From Lactarius indigo (lineage: Eukaryota; Basidiomycota; Agaricomycetes; Russulales; Russulaceae), in the NCBI GenBank assembly GCA_025766275.1, contig JAFKAC010000006.1:2046001-2110000 (forward strand): a stretch of 64,000 nt of DNA. The letters run 5' to 3'. Below the pieces are notes generated by a model that saw nothing but the letters and a program-made list of their open reading frames with translations, was not told the origin of the DNA and did not search any database. The translations under genes and the position numbers were made by a program. Positions 24,601 through 33,595 of this stretch are shown one piece after another (the stretch's first letter is position 1; every line of letters begins with the position of its first letter).

Positions 24601-26099
24601 AGTCCTTTTACGGACTTTGGAGCATATCTTTGGAGCGCTTCTTTGGACATATGTCCCATGCGCTGATGCCAGACATCAAGGCTAGCAGATGCAGTTGCTT
24701 GGGCATTTACTTTATGGTGCCCATCAAGCCAATATAGGCCTGAGGCCTTGTGTCCTTCCGCAATGGTTTTCCCATCATACCTTATAGCAAAGGTAGTGGC
24801 ATCAAAACTTACTATGGCCCCCTTAGCTGTTAGGGCAGGGGTGGATAGTATACGCGAATGCGTATTGGGTAGGTGCAGCACATTGGAGATTTTTAGATCA
24901 TACCCAAAGTTGGTATGGATTGTTACCGTTCCAGTACCAACACTCCTTAGCAGGGAGTTATCTCCTAGAAGTACTTCAACACCTTTGTGAGGAGTGTAGG
25001 TGTCGTAGTCTTCTATGTGAGGGGTAAAGTGTGCTGACGCCCCACTGTCCATCATCCATTTTGATGCAATCTGGGTACTGTGTGTACCCATCGTGTAAAG
25101 GGAAACCTGAGGTACTTCATGTACCTCCTCTATTTTGCCAGAGCCATTGACTATAGTAAATAGTCGGCTCTTTGGTACAGGTATGCTATTTAACCTGTTT
25201 GCCGGAAGTGAGTCCGGCACCTCTACTGTGGTATTCTGGGCGGCCTTCGCCCGCTGTCCTGCCCTCCCCTTCTTCGCATTCTCCTGGTCCCGTTTAAGTT
25301 TGTAACATTCTGGCTTTTTATGGCCAGGTTTTTTGCAGTAGTGGCAGATTATGTCCGAAGACACAGAGCTGCCCGATGGCCGCGCCTCATGAGCGTGAGG
25401 GGCCGAAGATTTTTTGACGGGGGCGACCTTGTTGTAGGACGCCACGGGACCGGCGAGACGGGATTCCTCATTGATGAACCTGTTGATGAGGTCCTGAGGT
25501 TGGAGGTTAGAGGGGGGGCCAGAGGCCAGGATGGTGCCAGCTATGGTGCTGTAAGATGGGGGGAGCGCGTCTAGTAGAATGAAGGACATTTGCATGTCCG
25601 AGACGGGCATCCCCTGCTCCACCAGGGTGTTCCTCAGGTCCAGCATTTTTTGGAGCTGAGGTAGGAAGGGGCTACCTTCCTGAAGCTTGGTATTTGCCAA
25701 GCCCACCCAAATATTGAAGGTGGCCATAGAGCCAACCTGACCATAGAGGTTCTCCAACTCCACAAACTTGTCGTGGACGGTTGGGAAGATGTGGGAGGAG
25801 TGAATACCAGATAGTACCTCCGTTGTCACTGATAAAAATAGGAGGCCAGTGATGACCTCTTCCTGTTTTGCCCAGAGGGCAAGGATGGCGAGTCCTTCAT
25901 CTGTAGGGCCAGTGGGCCCCACAGCACCTGCTGCAAGAGGGGGATGTTGGGGCACAGACGCAGGAGCACCGTGTGTGAGGTGCCTGCTGCACCCGTTCAT
26001 CAGCATGAGGGAGGTGAAGGTGGCAGACCAGGTCTGCCAGTTGGTGCCATCCAACTTGGCGAGGGTGACGGAAGGAGGGAAGACAAGGTGGAAAGACAT
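21696..26099 (-). CDS. copia gag-pol polyprotein
   Basis: Single 1,467-residue frame. The gag region ends in a zinc knuckle CHYCKKPGHKKPEC (residues 252-265, CX2CX4HX4C). The aspartic protease has DSGA at 351-354. The GAG-pre-integrase/zinc region has H478, H483, C512 and C515. The integrase core acidic residues are D542, D605 and E641 (D,D-35-E spacing, with HSDRGGEY and SPQQNGRAERFNRT). A Pro-rich linker spans about 800-915. Reverse transcriptase has D1061 in QMDVKSAFLHG and the YVDD box at 1148-1151. RNase H has D1321, E1361 and D1397. All catalytic residues I looked for are present and no frameshift separates gag from pol. The start gives MSFHLVFPPSVTLAKLDGTN, a usual copia gag beginning. 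Expression would come from the LTR at 27113-27654. Confidence 0.97.
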   Translation of the reverse strand: MSFHLVFPPSVTLAKLDGTNWQTWSATFTSLMLMNGCSRHLTHGAPASVPQHPPLAAGAVGPTGPTDEGLAILALWAKQEEVITGLLFLSVTTEVLSGIHSSHIFPTVHDKFVELENLYGQVGSMATFNIWVGLANTKLQEGSPFLPQLQKMLDLRNTLVEQGMPVSDMQMSFILLDALPPSYSTIAGTILASGPPSNLQPQDLINRFINEESRLAGPVASYNKVAPVKKSSAPHAHEARPSGSSVSSDIICHYCKKPGHKKPECYKLKRDQENAKKGRAGQRAKAAQNTTVEVPDSLPANRLNSIPVPKSRLFTIVNGSGKIEEVHEVPQVSLYTMGTHSTQIASKWMMDSGASAHFTPHIEDYDTYTPHKGVEVLLGDNSLLRSVGTGTVTIHTNFGYDLKISNVLHLPNTHSRILSTPALTAKGAIVSFDATTFAIRYDGKTIAEGHKASGLYWLDGHHKVNAQATASASLDVWHQRMGHMSKEALQRYAPKSVKGLNIDESPEEEGPCHGCELGKSTRKPFPPSQKRAQESLELVHSDLVGPLQSNSIQGNKYFATFIDDFSKAAVVIPMKSKDEFTGAFLHYKAWAEKQQNKPIKTLHSDRGGEYVNNVLKDILLEEGIEHMLTMPYSPQQNGRAERFNRTIMEKGTSMLHHAGLSLGFWEQAVQTAVHIYNRTPTRSNEWKTPLELWDGTVPDVSYFRVFGCKAYYHVPEHNRRKLDPKSKEAVFVGYEPNSKGYKLWDRHSRCFVSSRDVTFDEATFPSLSDLTSHSNQPIPSPVSGEPAKGAAVAGEIFFVVPSQPTPAVAPAAPQTPVFVLPPVQVPAVPIQQPSTPPNTSPNPADQTIYHTPPSQAPAPTTPRRPRTRSQGRPPVVTAPIPAPNFNRDISPPRETPRSPRNGLVTSPPRPRRGTRVRFTNPRYYTEENDEFVPGSSRLGMMDLLNAAEVSGYKDPQTFKQAMESDQAVDWLEACQYELDALDKLDVWRLEPLPEGRKVVKCKWVFKKKADGRFRARLVAKGFTQLEGVDFDETFSPVARFESLRLLLALATLEDWHIHQMDVKSAFLHGELEEEIYMEQPVGFVTAGSEHLVCRLQKALYGLKQASRAWNVQFHGVLVDLGFTRTYSDAGVYVYHLQEGGDTLFVILYVDDITILGSSLSKIKDLKASLSSRYEMTDLGEIQSYLGVNITRDRANRTMEINQSDYIRDVVERFGMSDSNPVYTPLPSGAEAHLIKYTDQASTSEIKKYQQIIGSLLYAQIGSRPDISFAVAHLSQFASNPSPQHLRLAKYVLAYLNSTKDYSLRYAGGNGNGGEGLHGYCDASWGDQEEKHSTSGFVYLLANGAISWCTRKQKTIAQSTTEAEYMSLSDASNQAQWYATFLGELGYEVSSPIPLHCDNKGAVDLALNPVTGRRSKHILIKHHVVREYVENKVIHLIRTPTGEMVADGLTKSLPREPFEKMVTDLGMV

Positions 26100-27093
26100 T
26101 TGAGATGTTTATAAATCTGGTTCCGAGGAGCAGTCAGAACCAGCTCAGATCTTGGTAGAGAAAGTAATGGTCCAGCCATAGGAGCGCTATACTCCATAAC
26201 ACATATGGTGTCATGCCTCAAGTGTGTGCGACTTGGGTATAATTATATAGTGGAATTATTGTACTGATGGCTGCCTTATACTAAGACCCACAAAGCCCAA
26301 ATGTTACTATGGGTAATAGTCATGCAACAGCTTTGTTGGCTTCGACGGAATAGGAGCTTTTGGTCCGGCGAAGGACTACTAAGTCTCTGTATCCCTCAGC
26401 CTTACAGCCTTGATGCTGGGGCTACTAAGGATCTATAGTAAAGGGTAGTACCCTAGAGAGGAGCCAACAGCGAGTTCAAGAGACAGTGATAGGGATCAAC
26501 TCCCATAACAACTGAATCTTCCGTCTGTGGAGTCTCTAGAACAGACCATTAAGGGTCTTGGTACTAAGTAACTAGACTAGTGATACATGCTATGCAGCGA
26601 ATCCTGCACAAAGGGAGCGAATACTTCTCCTAGCAGAGGTCTAGTCATAGCTACTATGTATAGTACTAAGTAGCGTCTCCTAGTTGTATCAGAGGGAAGG
26701 ACTTCTGGGTTTGACTATTAACCAGGCCTTCACACCCCTTAAAGTGACCCAGGTATTAACCGAGTATCACCCAACCATTAGAGAGGCTTATAGCCGCAAG
26801 GGTCTTCCCCTATTGGCCTATGAAAGCACTTCCGGACGAAAACCGGGTATAGAAGATATAGTAGTGCGCACAGAGGAATTTGAGGTTATATAAAACCTCT
26901 CATGAGAACCTCCTTAGGAGGCTAGCCAAAATGGCACATGACCGAAGTCATGGTGGACAAGAAGAGGGGAGTGTGTCGAAGGAGGATAGAGGATGCTCAC
27001 TGGAAGTGTAGGTGACGACAAAAAAAAAAAATATGTGGTCGGCTGAGAGAGCAAGATGACACAAGTAGATCTGGTAAAGCAAGTTAGTTATTA
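26100..27093 (-). other. copia untranslated leader
   Basis: About 1 kb between the primer-binding site and the gag start with no long frame on the sense strand. A leader of this length is expected to hold packaging and dimerisation signals, but none can be identified by eye. It includes an A-run (12 A) near 27020. Confidence 0.6.
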
Positions 27094-27112
27094 GGCGTCA
27101 GGGCCCATAACC
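27094..27112 (-). other. primer-binding site, initiator tRNA-Met half-molecule type
   Basis: Directly after the 5' LTR the minus strand reads GGTTATGGGCCCTGACGCC. Its complement resembles the D-arm/anticodon region of initiator tRNA-Met (...CAGGGCCCATAACC, anticodon CAT), not the tRNA 3' end. Drosophila copia uses the same half-tRNA priming. Confidence 0.8.
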
Positions 27113-27654
27113 TGTTGAAGCGCAGAACTAACAAGCAAGAGATAAGCTTGGGCAGCTAGAGACAGACAAGTTACTTCAGAGGTAGAAGGAACTCTAATAC
27201 CATTACTACACACCTAGAGACAGACAAGTTCTATAGAACGTCTTATAAGTAAAGGTGAAAGAGTATGGTAGAAAGAAGGAACTTACACTTCAGAGGTAGA
27301 AGGAACTCTGAAGTGTAGAGGCGAAAACAGCAGTCCTTATATACAGGACGCTTAGCTAATGATGGTCTGTGCGCACTGGTGACCCAAACACAATACAGGT
27401 GGTCTGTGCGCCAGAGGGAGAAATGCCATTGGACGGCAGAGAACAATAGCTGCCTAAAGCAGACAATACCGGTATCTTAACAATAGAAAGAACAATAAGA
27501 ACCATATATGGATCTAACAATAAAGATAAACAAAAGCGGTCCGTGTGAGTCCGGAATGTCCATAAGTCCATAAGGGACAGATACCGTATATAGTATGTGG
27601 GCTGACTCAATCAGATCCCACGAGACATGTGACTTTAACAGTCGCGTCTCAACA
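27113..27654 (-). repeat. LTR upstream of gag-pol (element 5' LTR, promoter)
   Basis: 542 bp, identical by eye to 20804-21345. Expected to hold the promoter and RNA start of the element. Confidence 0.97.
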
Positions 27655-27659
27655 CTGTA
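27655..27659. repeat. 5-bp target-site duplication, right copy
   Basis: CTGTA, identical to 20799-20803. Confidence 0.95.
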
Positions 27660-29831
27660 CCGTAATCCTGAGAGTGCATGGCGCGCTCATTACCTACGCC
27701 AAGAGAGATCCAGGATACTGACCGAGATTGAACAGTGTGGTTACCTGGAGACATACAGCGATGTCCTGCATGGGTCTGACCTAATAGACGCGTTTCAAGA
27801 TGGCCGTGTCAACGAGGATGATATCGTTCTCATGTTCTCGATGGATGGGGCCCAACTATACGCAAAAAAGGTGTCCGCGTGCTGGATTTACATCTGGGTT
27901 CTGTTCAACCTCTCACCGGATGTCAGGTACAAGAAGAAAAACGTTTTCATTGGAGGCTTTATTCCTGGCCCAAACAATCCGAAAAATACAGACTCGTTTC
28001 TGTTCCCTGGAATTTACCATCTGCGTGCGTTGCAGAGAGAGGGCCTCACATTCTGGGATTCTGCCTTGGGTCGCGAAGTGCGGGCCAAGATTTTCTTGGC
28101 GTTGCTTACTGCGGATGGTCCCGGAATGATGCATGTCACCGGATTCGTTGGCTATCATGGCAAGCACGGTTGCCGACTGTACTGTGGGCTGCCTGGGCGC
28201 CGTGAGCCACAAGGGAAGCATTATTTCCCAGCGCTCTTGAAGCCAGTGAATTACAGCGTCGAAGGAAGTACACATGCGGATATCGATGTCAAGACACTCT
28301 CAAAAGCCTCGTCGGATGTCTACACCGCGAATCTCAGATATCTGGTTGCATCCCCTAACGAGGCGCAGTACAAAGCTCGGCGGCTTGCAACTGGTATCTC
28401 AAAGCCTTCTATCTTCTCTGGTCTTGACCCCACGGCTACGCTAGGACTGCCGAAATCTGCAGGCTCGGACATTATGCATCTTGCGGCATTGAATCTGTCG
28501 GATCTCATGCTCAGTCTTTGGCGTGGTACTATCGACTGTACAACGCCGGATGATAAGTCTACATGGACCTGGGCTGTTCTCCGAGGTGACGTCTGGCAGC
28601 AGCACGGCAAATCTGTTGCCGACACCCTTCATTATCTGCCGAGCTCCTTCGATCGTCCCCCACGTAACATCGCCGAGAAGCTAACCAGCGGTTACAAAGC
28701 CTGGGAATTCCTTCTCTATCTCTATGGCTTAGCTCCCAGTTTATTATATGGCATACTTCCTAACTTATATTATTCCAATTTCTGCAAGCTTGTACATGGT
28801 ATACGGCTTATGAACCAGCACAATATTAGCCGGCAGAATGTGCGCGGCGCCCACTTGGCTCTGAGCTCGTTTGCTCAGGAATTCGAAGTCATATACTGCC
28901 AACGACAACAAACCCGCATTCATTTTGTACGGCCATGCCTCCATTCTGTCCTCCACCTCCCCCGCGAGGTTGTGCGTCTCGGCCCCCCAGTGTGTTTGTC
29001 TCAATGGACGCTCGAGAGAACAATCGGCAACTTAGGTGAGGAAATAAAGCAACACTCAAATCCGTTTGCAAATCTATCGGAGCGTGGGGTCAGGCGTGCT
29101 CGGGTCAATGCTCTCAAAGCTATGATTCCTGACCTCGACGAAGACCATAGGCGGTCTCTCCCTAGAGGGTCGAAGGATCTAGGAGATGGCTTCGTCTTAT
29201 TGCGTGCGCGGGACACCTCTCCACACCCCCTACGAGAAAATGAGGTGCGGGCATTGCGAGAGCTGTTTCCCTCCACTCCGCCCAGTGTTTCCGTGCGCAG
29301 ATGGGCAAAGTTGCGAATCCCCACAGGGCAAAACTGCTACAGCGCATGGAAGGAAAAACAGAAGCCTCTCGAGAAGCGACGTACAGCACGGAATGTAAAG
29401 GTGAATCCTGCCTCTCCTGCTACATTCTCAAGGCTGACTGCGTTGGTCGGCCCTCCTAGCTTCGCCTCGGCGGTGAAACACGCATCGCAGAAGTGTACTT
29501 TTTCATACATCTCCGTCACGAGGACCAAGATACGGCTCTCGCTCTAGTATCACTATATTCGCAGCCAGACTCATCACTACTCCGATTGTCCATGAACACA
29601 CTTTGGTCGTGTGTTTATTTAGGAGACGGCGCGCTCAAGTTTGTTGACGTCAAAGCCATCCAGTCAGTGGTCGCAATGATTCCTCACAGACCATCGATCG
29701 ATGGTCGGCCAGCCGAGGACCGTTTTTTCTCAGTTGAGAAGCCGGGTTTTGATGTCGCTATAATGTCGGGTGTCGAAGATGACGAACAAGATAACGAAGA
29801 TAAGACTGCAAATACAAGGGACAACGAGTAA
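27660..29831 (+). pseudogene. Tnp2-family transposase, 3' part (disrupted by copia insertion)
   Basis: Continuation of the transposase beyond the copia insertion. Conserved Tnp2 blocks are present: LMFSMDGAQLYAKK, IPGPNNPKN, LLTADGPGMMHVTG, YHGKHGCRLYCGL, GISKPSIFSG, SAGSDIMHLAALNLSDL and QWTLERTIGNLGEEI. The Asp residues in MDGAQL and TADGPG are likely catalytic acids (inference). A 59-bp phase-0 intron at 29401-29459 (GTGAAT...CCTAG, with CTGAC branch-like site) joins ARNVK to LRLGGETRIAEVYFF, restoring homology through TLWSCVYLGD and VVAMIPHRP to a stop at 29829-29831. With the retroelement removed the CDS would be 3,135 nt (1,044 residues) with no stop, so the gene was intact until the insertion. 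Confidence 0.9.
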
Positions 29832-30270
29832 ATAAATAATAAGAGACATGTACATAGCGTGTGTAGACACATACACAAGTAGCGTAAATACTCAAAACAT
29901 TGTGCTGCGTTGTGTGGGGTCGCTGCTGGGGTAGCAGGCATGCGCACGCCTGCTACCACAACCGCCAAATTTGGCAACACGGATTTGGCACACCGAGTGT
30001 CTGAATCGTCGGCCCAGGCGATCCCTGAATTAAGGTAAGTGCTTCCTTCCCGAAAAGGCAAACCCAACGCTAGACGCAACAGGACGAGCGACTGGGCCAC
30101 AGCCTGAACTATTTGCAAGTACACCGCAGGTACACTGGGAGCTAATGGTATTCGTTGTGGCTTGTTCACGTGAGATACCCCAACCCCAACGATGTCGTGT
30201 TTCAGCGAAGTCGAAAAGAACACAGCGCCTCTCTCAGGCTCGGGCATCTCTTTCTTCTTTAACTAAGAAC
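29832..30270. other. intergenic region between transposase and companion gene
   Basis: 439 bp, presumably the transposase 3' end and companion promoter. No clear terminator or TATA box seen. Confidence 0.4.
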
Positions 30271-32192
30271 ATGGCATCGAATGCGCTCTCCTTCCCGACA
30301 ACACAGCATTTATCTGGGTTCAGTTTCCCAGATATTTTGGGAAATTCCAACAGCTCTATTGACTTTGCGTCCGCTGGCACACCCGACGAACGTCCAGACC
30401 TGACGAGCGCACTAATCACCCCGCATATAGGCCCAGGGCTTCTATCCCACTCCCAGCCCGGCATCTCTGGACAGTCTAATGGCACTCTGGTTTCATTACA
30501 GGGGTCGGATACTCCAGCATATTCGAGGCTCGCGTGTTTATTCCAGCAACTCACACGTGACTACAATTGTCTGAGGTCCGAGTCACTGTCTCGTCGCACG
30601 TTCGTAGCTCTAGAACGTTGACTAATATTATGGTATAGGGCAAGTCACGAGGAGCTCATGAAGTCACATAAGATAGTTCTGGAGGCGTACGTTGAAACGT
30701 CGAAGAATCTGACAGCCCGCAATCAGGAGTCCGATCACAACTTGAATTCAACGCGGTCGTCATGGTTGGGGTCACCTGAGACAGTTAACCCAAGTACACG
30801 GCAACTGATTAAGCCACTCGTGAAAAGTGACTACCCCCTCATCAAGTTCTGGACAAGATTGGCCTGGAAGTTTCATTTAGATAACACAAACGACTCGTCC
30901 AATCTGGTACCTGGGAACAATCGTCGAGGTGGGACAAGATCCGCCCAAGGGATCAACGTCATGATGCTATACATCGAGAATGCGGATGGCACGCCAGTCA
31001 ACGGTGCCGTCGCAGCCGAGATTCGGGAATTTGCACGCTCGATATGGCGAGGGCTCCACACACGGAACGCTGCTCCGGAAAGATGGGGGGACGCATCGAA
31101 GGAAATCAAAGAACACTATTACCACGATATGGAGGTCAAATACGAAGTACTGCGCTACTGTGAAGGTCACTGGAAATCTCAAGCCGTCGCAACAGCGATA
31201 TATTCACAGTGGTATGGCAATTTCGTCCTTGGCACTGGCAAGAAGCGCGGCACAGCAGTCAAAGAGGAAGGGGACGCAGACACGGAAACAGTTCAAGTGA
31301 CTACGAAGAAACCCAGACTTGCGAGCAGCGACGACTTATCTGAGCCCCCAGTGACGCCACCGTCTGCAAGAAATGTCGCCAGTAGTGTGCCCAAGGGGAT
31401 CACCCCGATAGATCCGCTGTACCTGTCTTACGAATATCGTCCGGTTTCGATCCACTGACGTGAGATTGGTTGCAGCGCAGACGTATTCGACGATCCGAGT
31501 GCAAGTGGATTTTCCTTATTCGAAACGGTACCTGACGTCACACCGCTCCCAACGCTCGACCCTGGTACCACTGGAGAGTCCCCAGCCGCAGGGGCAACCG
31601 ACGGCGCGTCGCTCGCACCGTCTCCAGCCACCGAACCCGTGTCACCAGGGCCAGGGCCGGTCACATCGCCTGCACCCACAACCATCGAAACTCATGTGGC
31701 ATCTAGCCCGATGTCCGCTGACGCCCCAGACACGCCCATCATGCTGGAGACATCGTCGAATCCGCACACCACTGGCAATGTGTCGGGCCCGACCCTTGAT
31801 TCAAGCGCAACGCTGCCCTCTTCGGCCACCACTGGTAATGGAAAGAGGGTAGAGAAGAAGTACGCTTGCAACAAAAAGATGATACCAGGTGGTGCCAAGA
31901 GTGCGAGGTCAGCGCCTCAATCACCACTCATTGACGTACTTTTGACATATTCCGGGTTCTTTAGGAACATTTGTGCTAGGGACTGGTGTATTTCCCACCC
32001 TGAAGGGACCAAAGGGGACTTTGCCCGATATTGGGACACTCTGGATGCGGGTTCCAAGGCGGTAAGTGTGTCCTTTCACTCACAGCACGCCTTGGTAGTG
32101 CTTACAATTGTGCATACTATGCACGCATACAGGCATACAAGCAGAAGGAGGTTGATGCAAAGGCCTCAGCAAAAGCAACAGTCTCCAAATAG
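30271..32192 (+). CDS. transposon companion protein of unknown function (4 exons)
   Basis: A predicted 589-residue protein from exons 30271-30599, 30639-31438, 31481-32061 and 32133-32192. Phases agree at all three joins (39-, 42- and 71-bp GT-AG introns). The first exon is Ser/Pro-rich and ends in a short helical stretch continuing as ASHEELMKSHKIVLEAYVE. The middle exon holds the only conserved-looking block: IKFWTRLAWKFH, an EIREFARSIWRGLHTRN segment and PERWGDASKEIKEHYYHDM, then a basic/acidic KKPR patch that could be a nuclear signal. The third exon is a Pro/Thr/Ser-rich linker followed by a basic Cys-containing segment with SGFFRNICARDWC. A similar gene often follows Tnp2 genes in Agaricomycetes, to my recollection. 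By analogy with CACTA elements it may be the DNA-binding partner, but no known domain is visible. Intron 1 is unusually short. Confidence 0.65.
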
Positions 32193-32310
32193 GTGAGAGG
32201 CAACGTTTTATTGACCATGACGCCTATCTTATGTTGTAGGCAAAAACGCGCGACTCAAGGTGCGACTTGCGCGCGTGAGGGGACAACGAGGCGTCAATTG
32301 ACAGTTCTTA

Positions 32311-32685
32311 GGTGATTCGAAACAGTTAGATACATAAAACAACTTGTAATTCGATTAGATTCGTTTGTTAACAAATGATATCGACGGTTTGAAGTCATTT
32401 TTCTGTATTTGATACAATTAGATATGCACTGCGATATATGATTCGATGGGATTCGATCTCATTCAGGAATCATGTAACTATATTTTCGAATCAGATAAAA
32501 TGCCATAAAACAATTTGATAGCATTCTAGATTTTTTTTACCTGACTCGAAAAAAACGAAGCTCAGTTCAGATTTTATAAGCGGGTCAAATATATCCAAAT
32601 GATCTGTTAGAATTTACATAATTCCATCTCATTCAACCGATTTCTAGCTGGGCCTGATGATCAGACGACATCAGGGTCTGTAGTG
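32311..32685. repeat. AT-rich right subterminal block with ATTCGA motifs
   Basis: ATTCGA at 32315, 32349, 32441 and 32451 and TCGAAT at 32486, with looser variants between, in strongly AT-rich DNA. It ends near TAGTG at 32681-32685. The orientation bias is opposite to that in the left block, as expected for subterminal inverted motif arrays. Confidence 0.45.
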
Positions 32686-32837
32686 ACATGACATGCTTTC
32701 TGGAACTGAGACACCTTTTTGGAATTTGGAGGAAATGTCCCAGAAACTTAGAACTTGAACAAATTTGCTAACTTACTTACAGATGCCTTGTGTACTGATG
32801 CGAGAGTTCGGACTGCATGCAGTCCTTACTTGTTCTC

Positions 32838-32846
32838 TATAAAAAG
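32838..32846 (+). promoter_or_regulatory. TATA box of orphan secreted-protein exon
   Basis: TATAAAAAG about 62-70 bp before the ATG at 32908. Confidence 0.45.
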
Positions 32847-32907
32847 TCCTCCACATGCGGGGTTGACTGACCATCTCCAAGTCATATCCTTTCAACCTTT
32901 CAACGTG

Positions 32908-32983
32908 ATGCGCATCTCTTTGATACTCTCAGTCTTCGTCTCCTCTGCTGTTGCAATCTCTGGCGCTGTGCCTGTGATGAACA
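32908..32983 (+). pseudogene. orphan first exon of a secreted protein
   Basis: ATG at 32908 opens MRISLILSVFVSSAVA, a classic short signal peptide with a likely cleavage after AVA, then ISGAVPVMN. A consensus donor GTATGT follows at 32984. No downstream exon is visible: within about 100 bp the sequence turns into the tandem short repeat. The gene looks truncated at its first intron. Read through, the frame stops after five more codons. Confidence 0.4.
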
Positions 32984-33081
32984 GTATGTCCTGCCAGTAG
33001 AGGTAATGCCACAGACGTGATGCTGAACCCCCGAGCAGGAGATGAGATCGACGGAAGGAACAACAACTACCCGAAAGGGGA

Positions 33082-33315
33082 GAGGTATTGCTCCCCACTG
33101 AGCTCTACATGGAGCCACACAACTCACGAGATCCCTAGGGAGTACCTGGATGCCAGAGAGCCCAGGCTTCCGGGTGAAATCCCTAACCTACTAGCCAGGT
33201 CCCCCGAGTCCGGCACAGAGAAGAGGTATTACTCTCCCACTGGGCTCTACACAAAGCCACACAACTTACACGATCCCTAGGGAATATTTGGCTGCCCGAA
33301 AGCTCACCGAGCCCG
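33082..33315. repeat. dispersed short repeat, copies 2 and 3 in tandem
   Basis: Two similar monomers with a period of about 141 bp, each starting GAGGTATT(A/G)CTC and containing GAGCCACACAACTCACGAGATCC-like sequence followed by CCCTAGGGA. A third copy lies at 3.04-3.13 kb. See the copy-1 entry for the possible tRNA-like box. Confidence 0.6.
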
Positions 33316-33595
33316 GCGCCGCTACGGAATAGTACCAAGTATAGCCGTCGACCAAATATGAGAGGGAAGTCCAAGTCCAAAGACCCCATGGGATACGATA
33401 ACTAGTGACCCTTGTACACTATTGAAGATAAGATCGAAAGATTTTCTTGCTCCTACGACCCAACATAGAATCGGGGTCGAGATTTTTTCCATTACAGTAA
33501 AACACGACAAGCAAAACATACAGTTTCTAACCCGTCCAAATAATACAGTACCATGACACAACGACCCACGGCTAGTAGAACAACCAAACTGCCTG

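Larger units (their letters stand above)
20804..27654 (-). mobile_element. complete Ty1/copia-type LTR retrotransposon
   Basis: A 6,851-bp element, transcribed on the minus strand. It has two 542-bp LTRs with no difference that I could find on reading them side by side, a primer-binding site next to the upstream LTR, a purine tract next to the downstream LTR, a single uninterrupted 1,467-codon gag-pol frame, and a CTGTA target duplication. Domain order (gag, protease, integrase, reverse transcriptase, RNase H) is the Ty1/copia order. Identical LTRs and an intact frame mean insertion was recent and the copy may still be mobile. It sits antisense inside the transposase exon of a DNA transposon. 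Confidence 0.97.
19400..32690 (+). mobile_element. CACTA/Tnp2-like DNA transposon, two genes, interrupted by a copia element
   Basis: The element is inferred from a Tnp2-family transposase gene followed in the same orientation by a companion gene, flanked on both sides by AT-rich blocks carrying the hexamer ATTCGA in both orientations. That is the arrangement of autonomous CACTA elements: two genes and motif-rich subterminal regions. A TAGTG at 32681-32685 (CACTA on the other strand) followed inward by CAGACCCTGATG is a candidate right end. A GACTA at 19410-19414 followed by ...GGGTCCTGATG is a weak candidate left end. I found no matching 3-bp target duplication at these points, so the boundaries are provisional. 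Without the nested 6.85-kb retroelement and one 5-bp target copy, the element would be about 6.4 kb. Confidence 0.6.

Noticed and set aside
26684..26893. 69-codon plus-strand frame in the copia leader
   Set aside because: Antisense to the element, no motif, and inside the untranslated leader.
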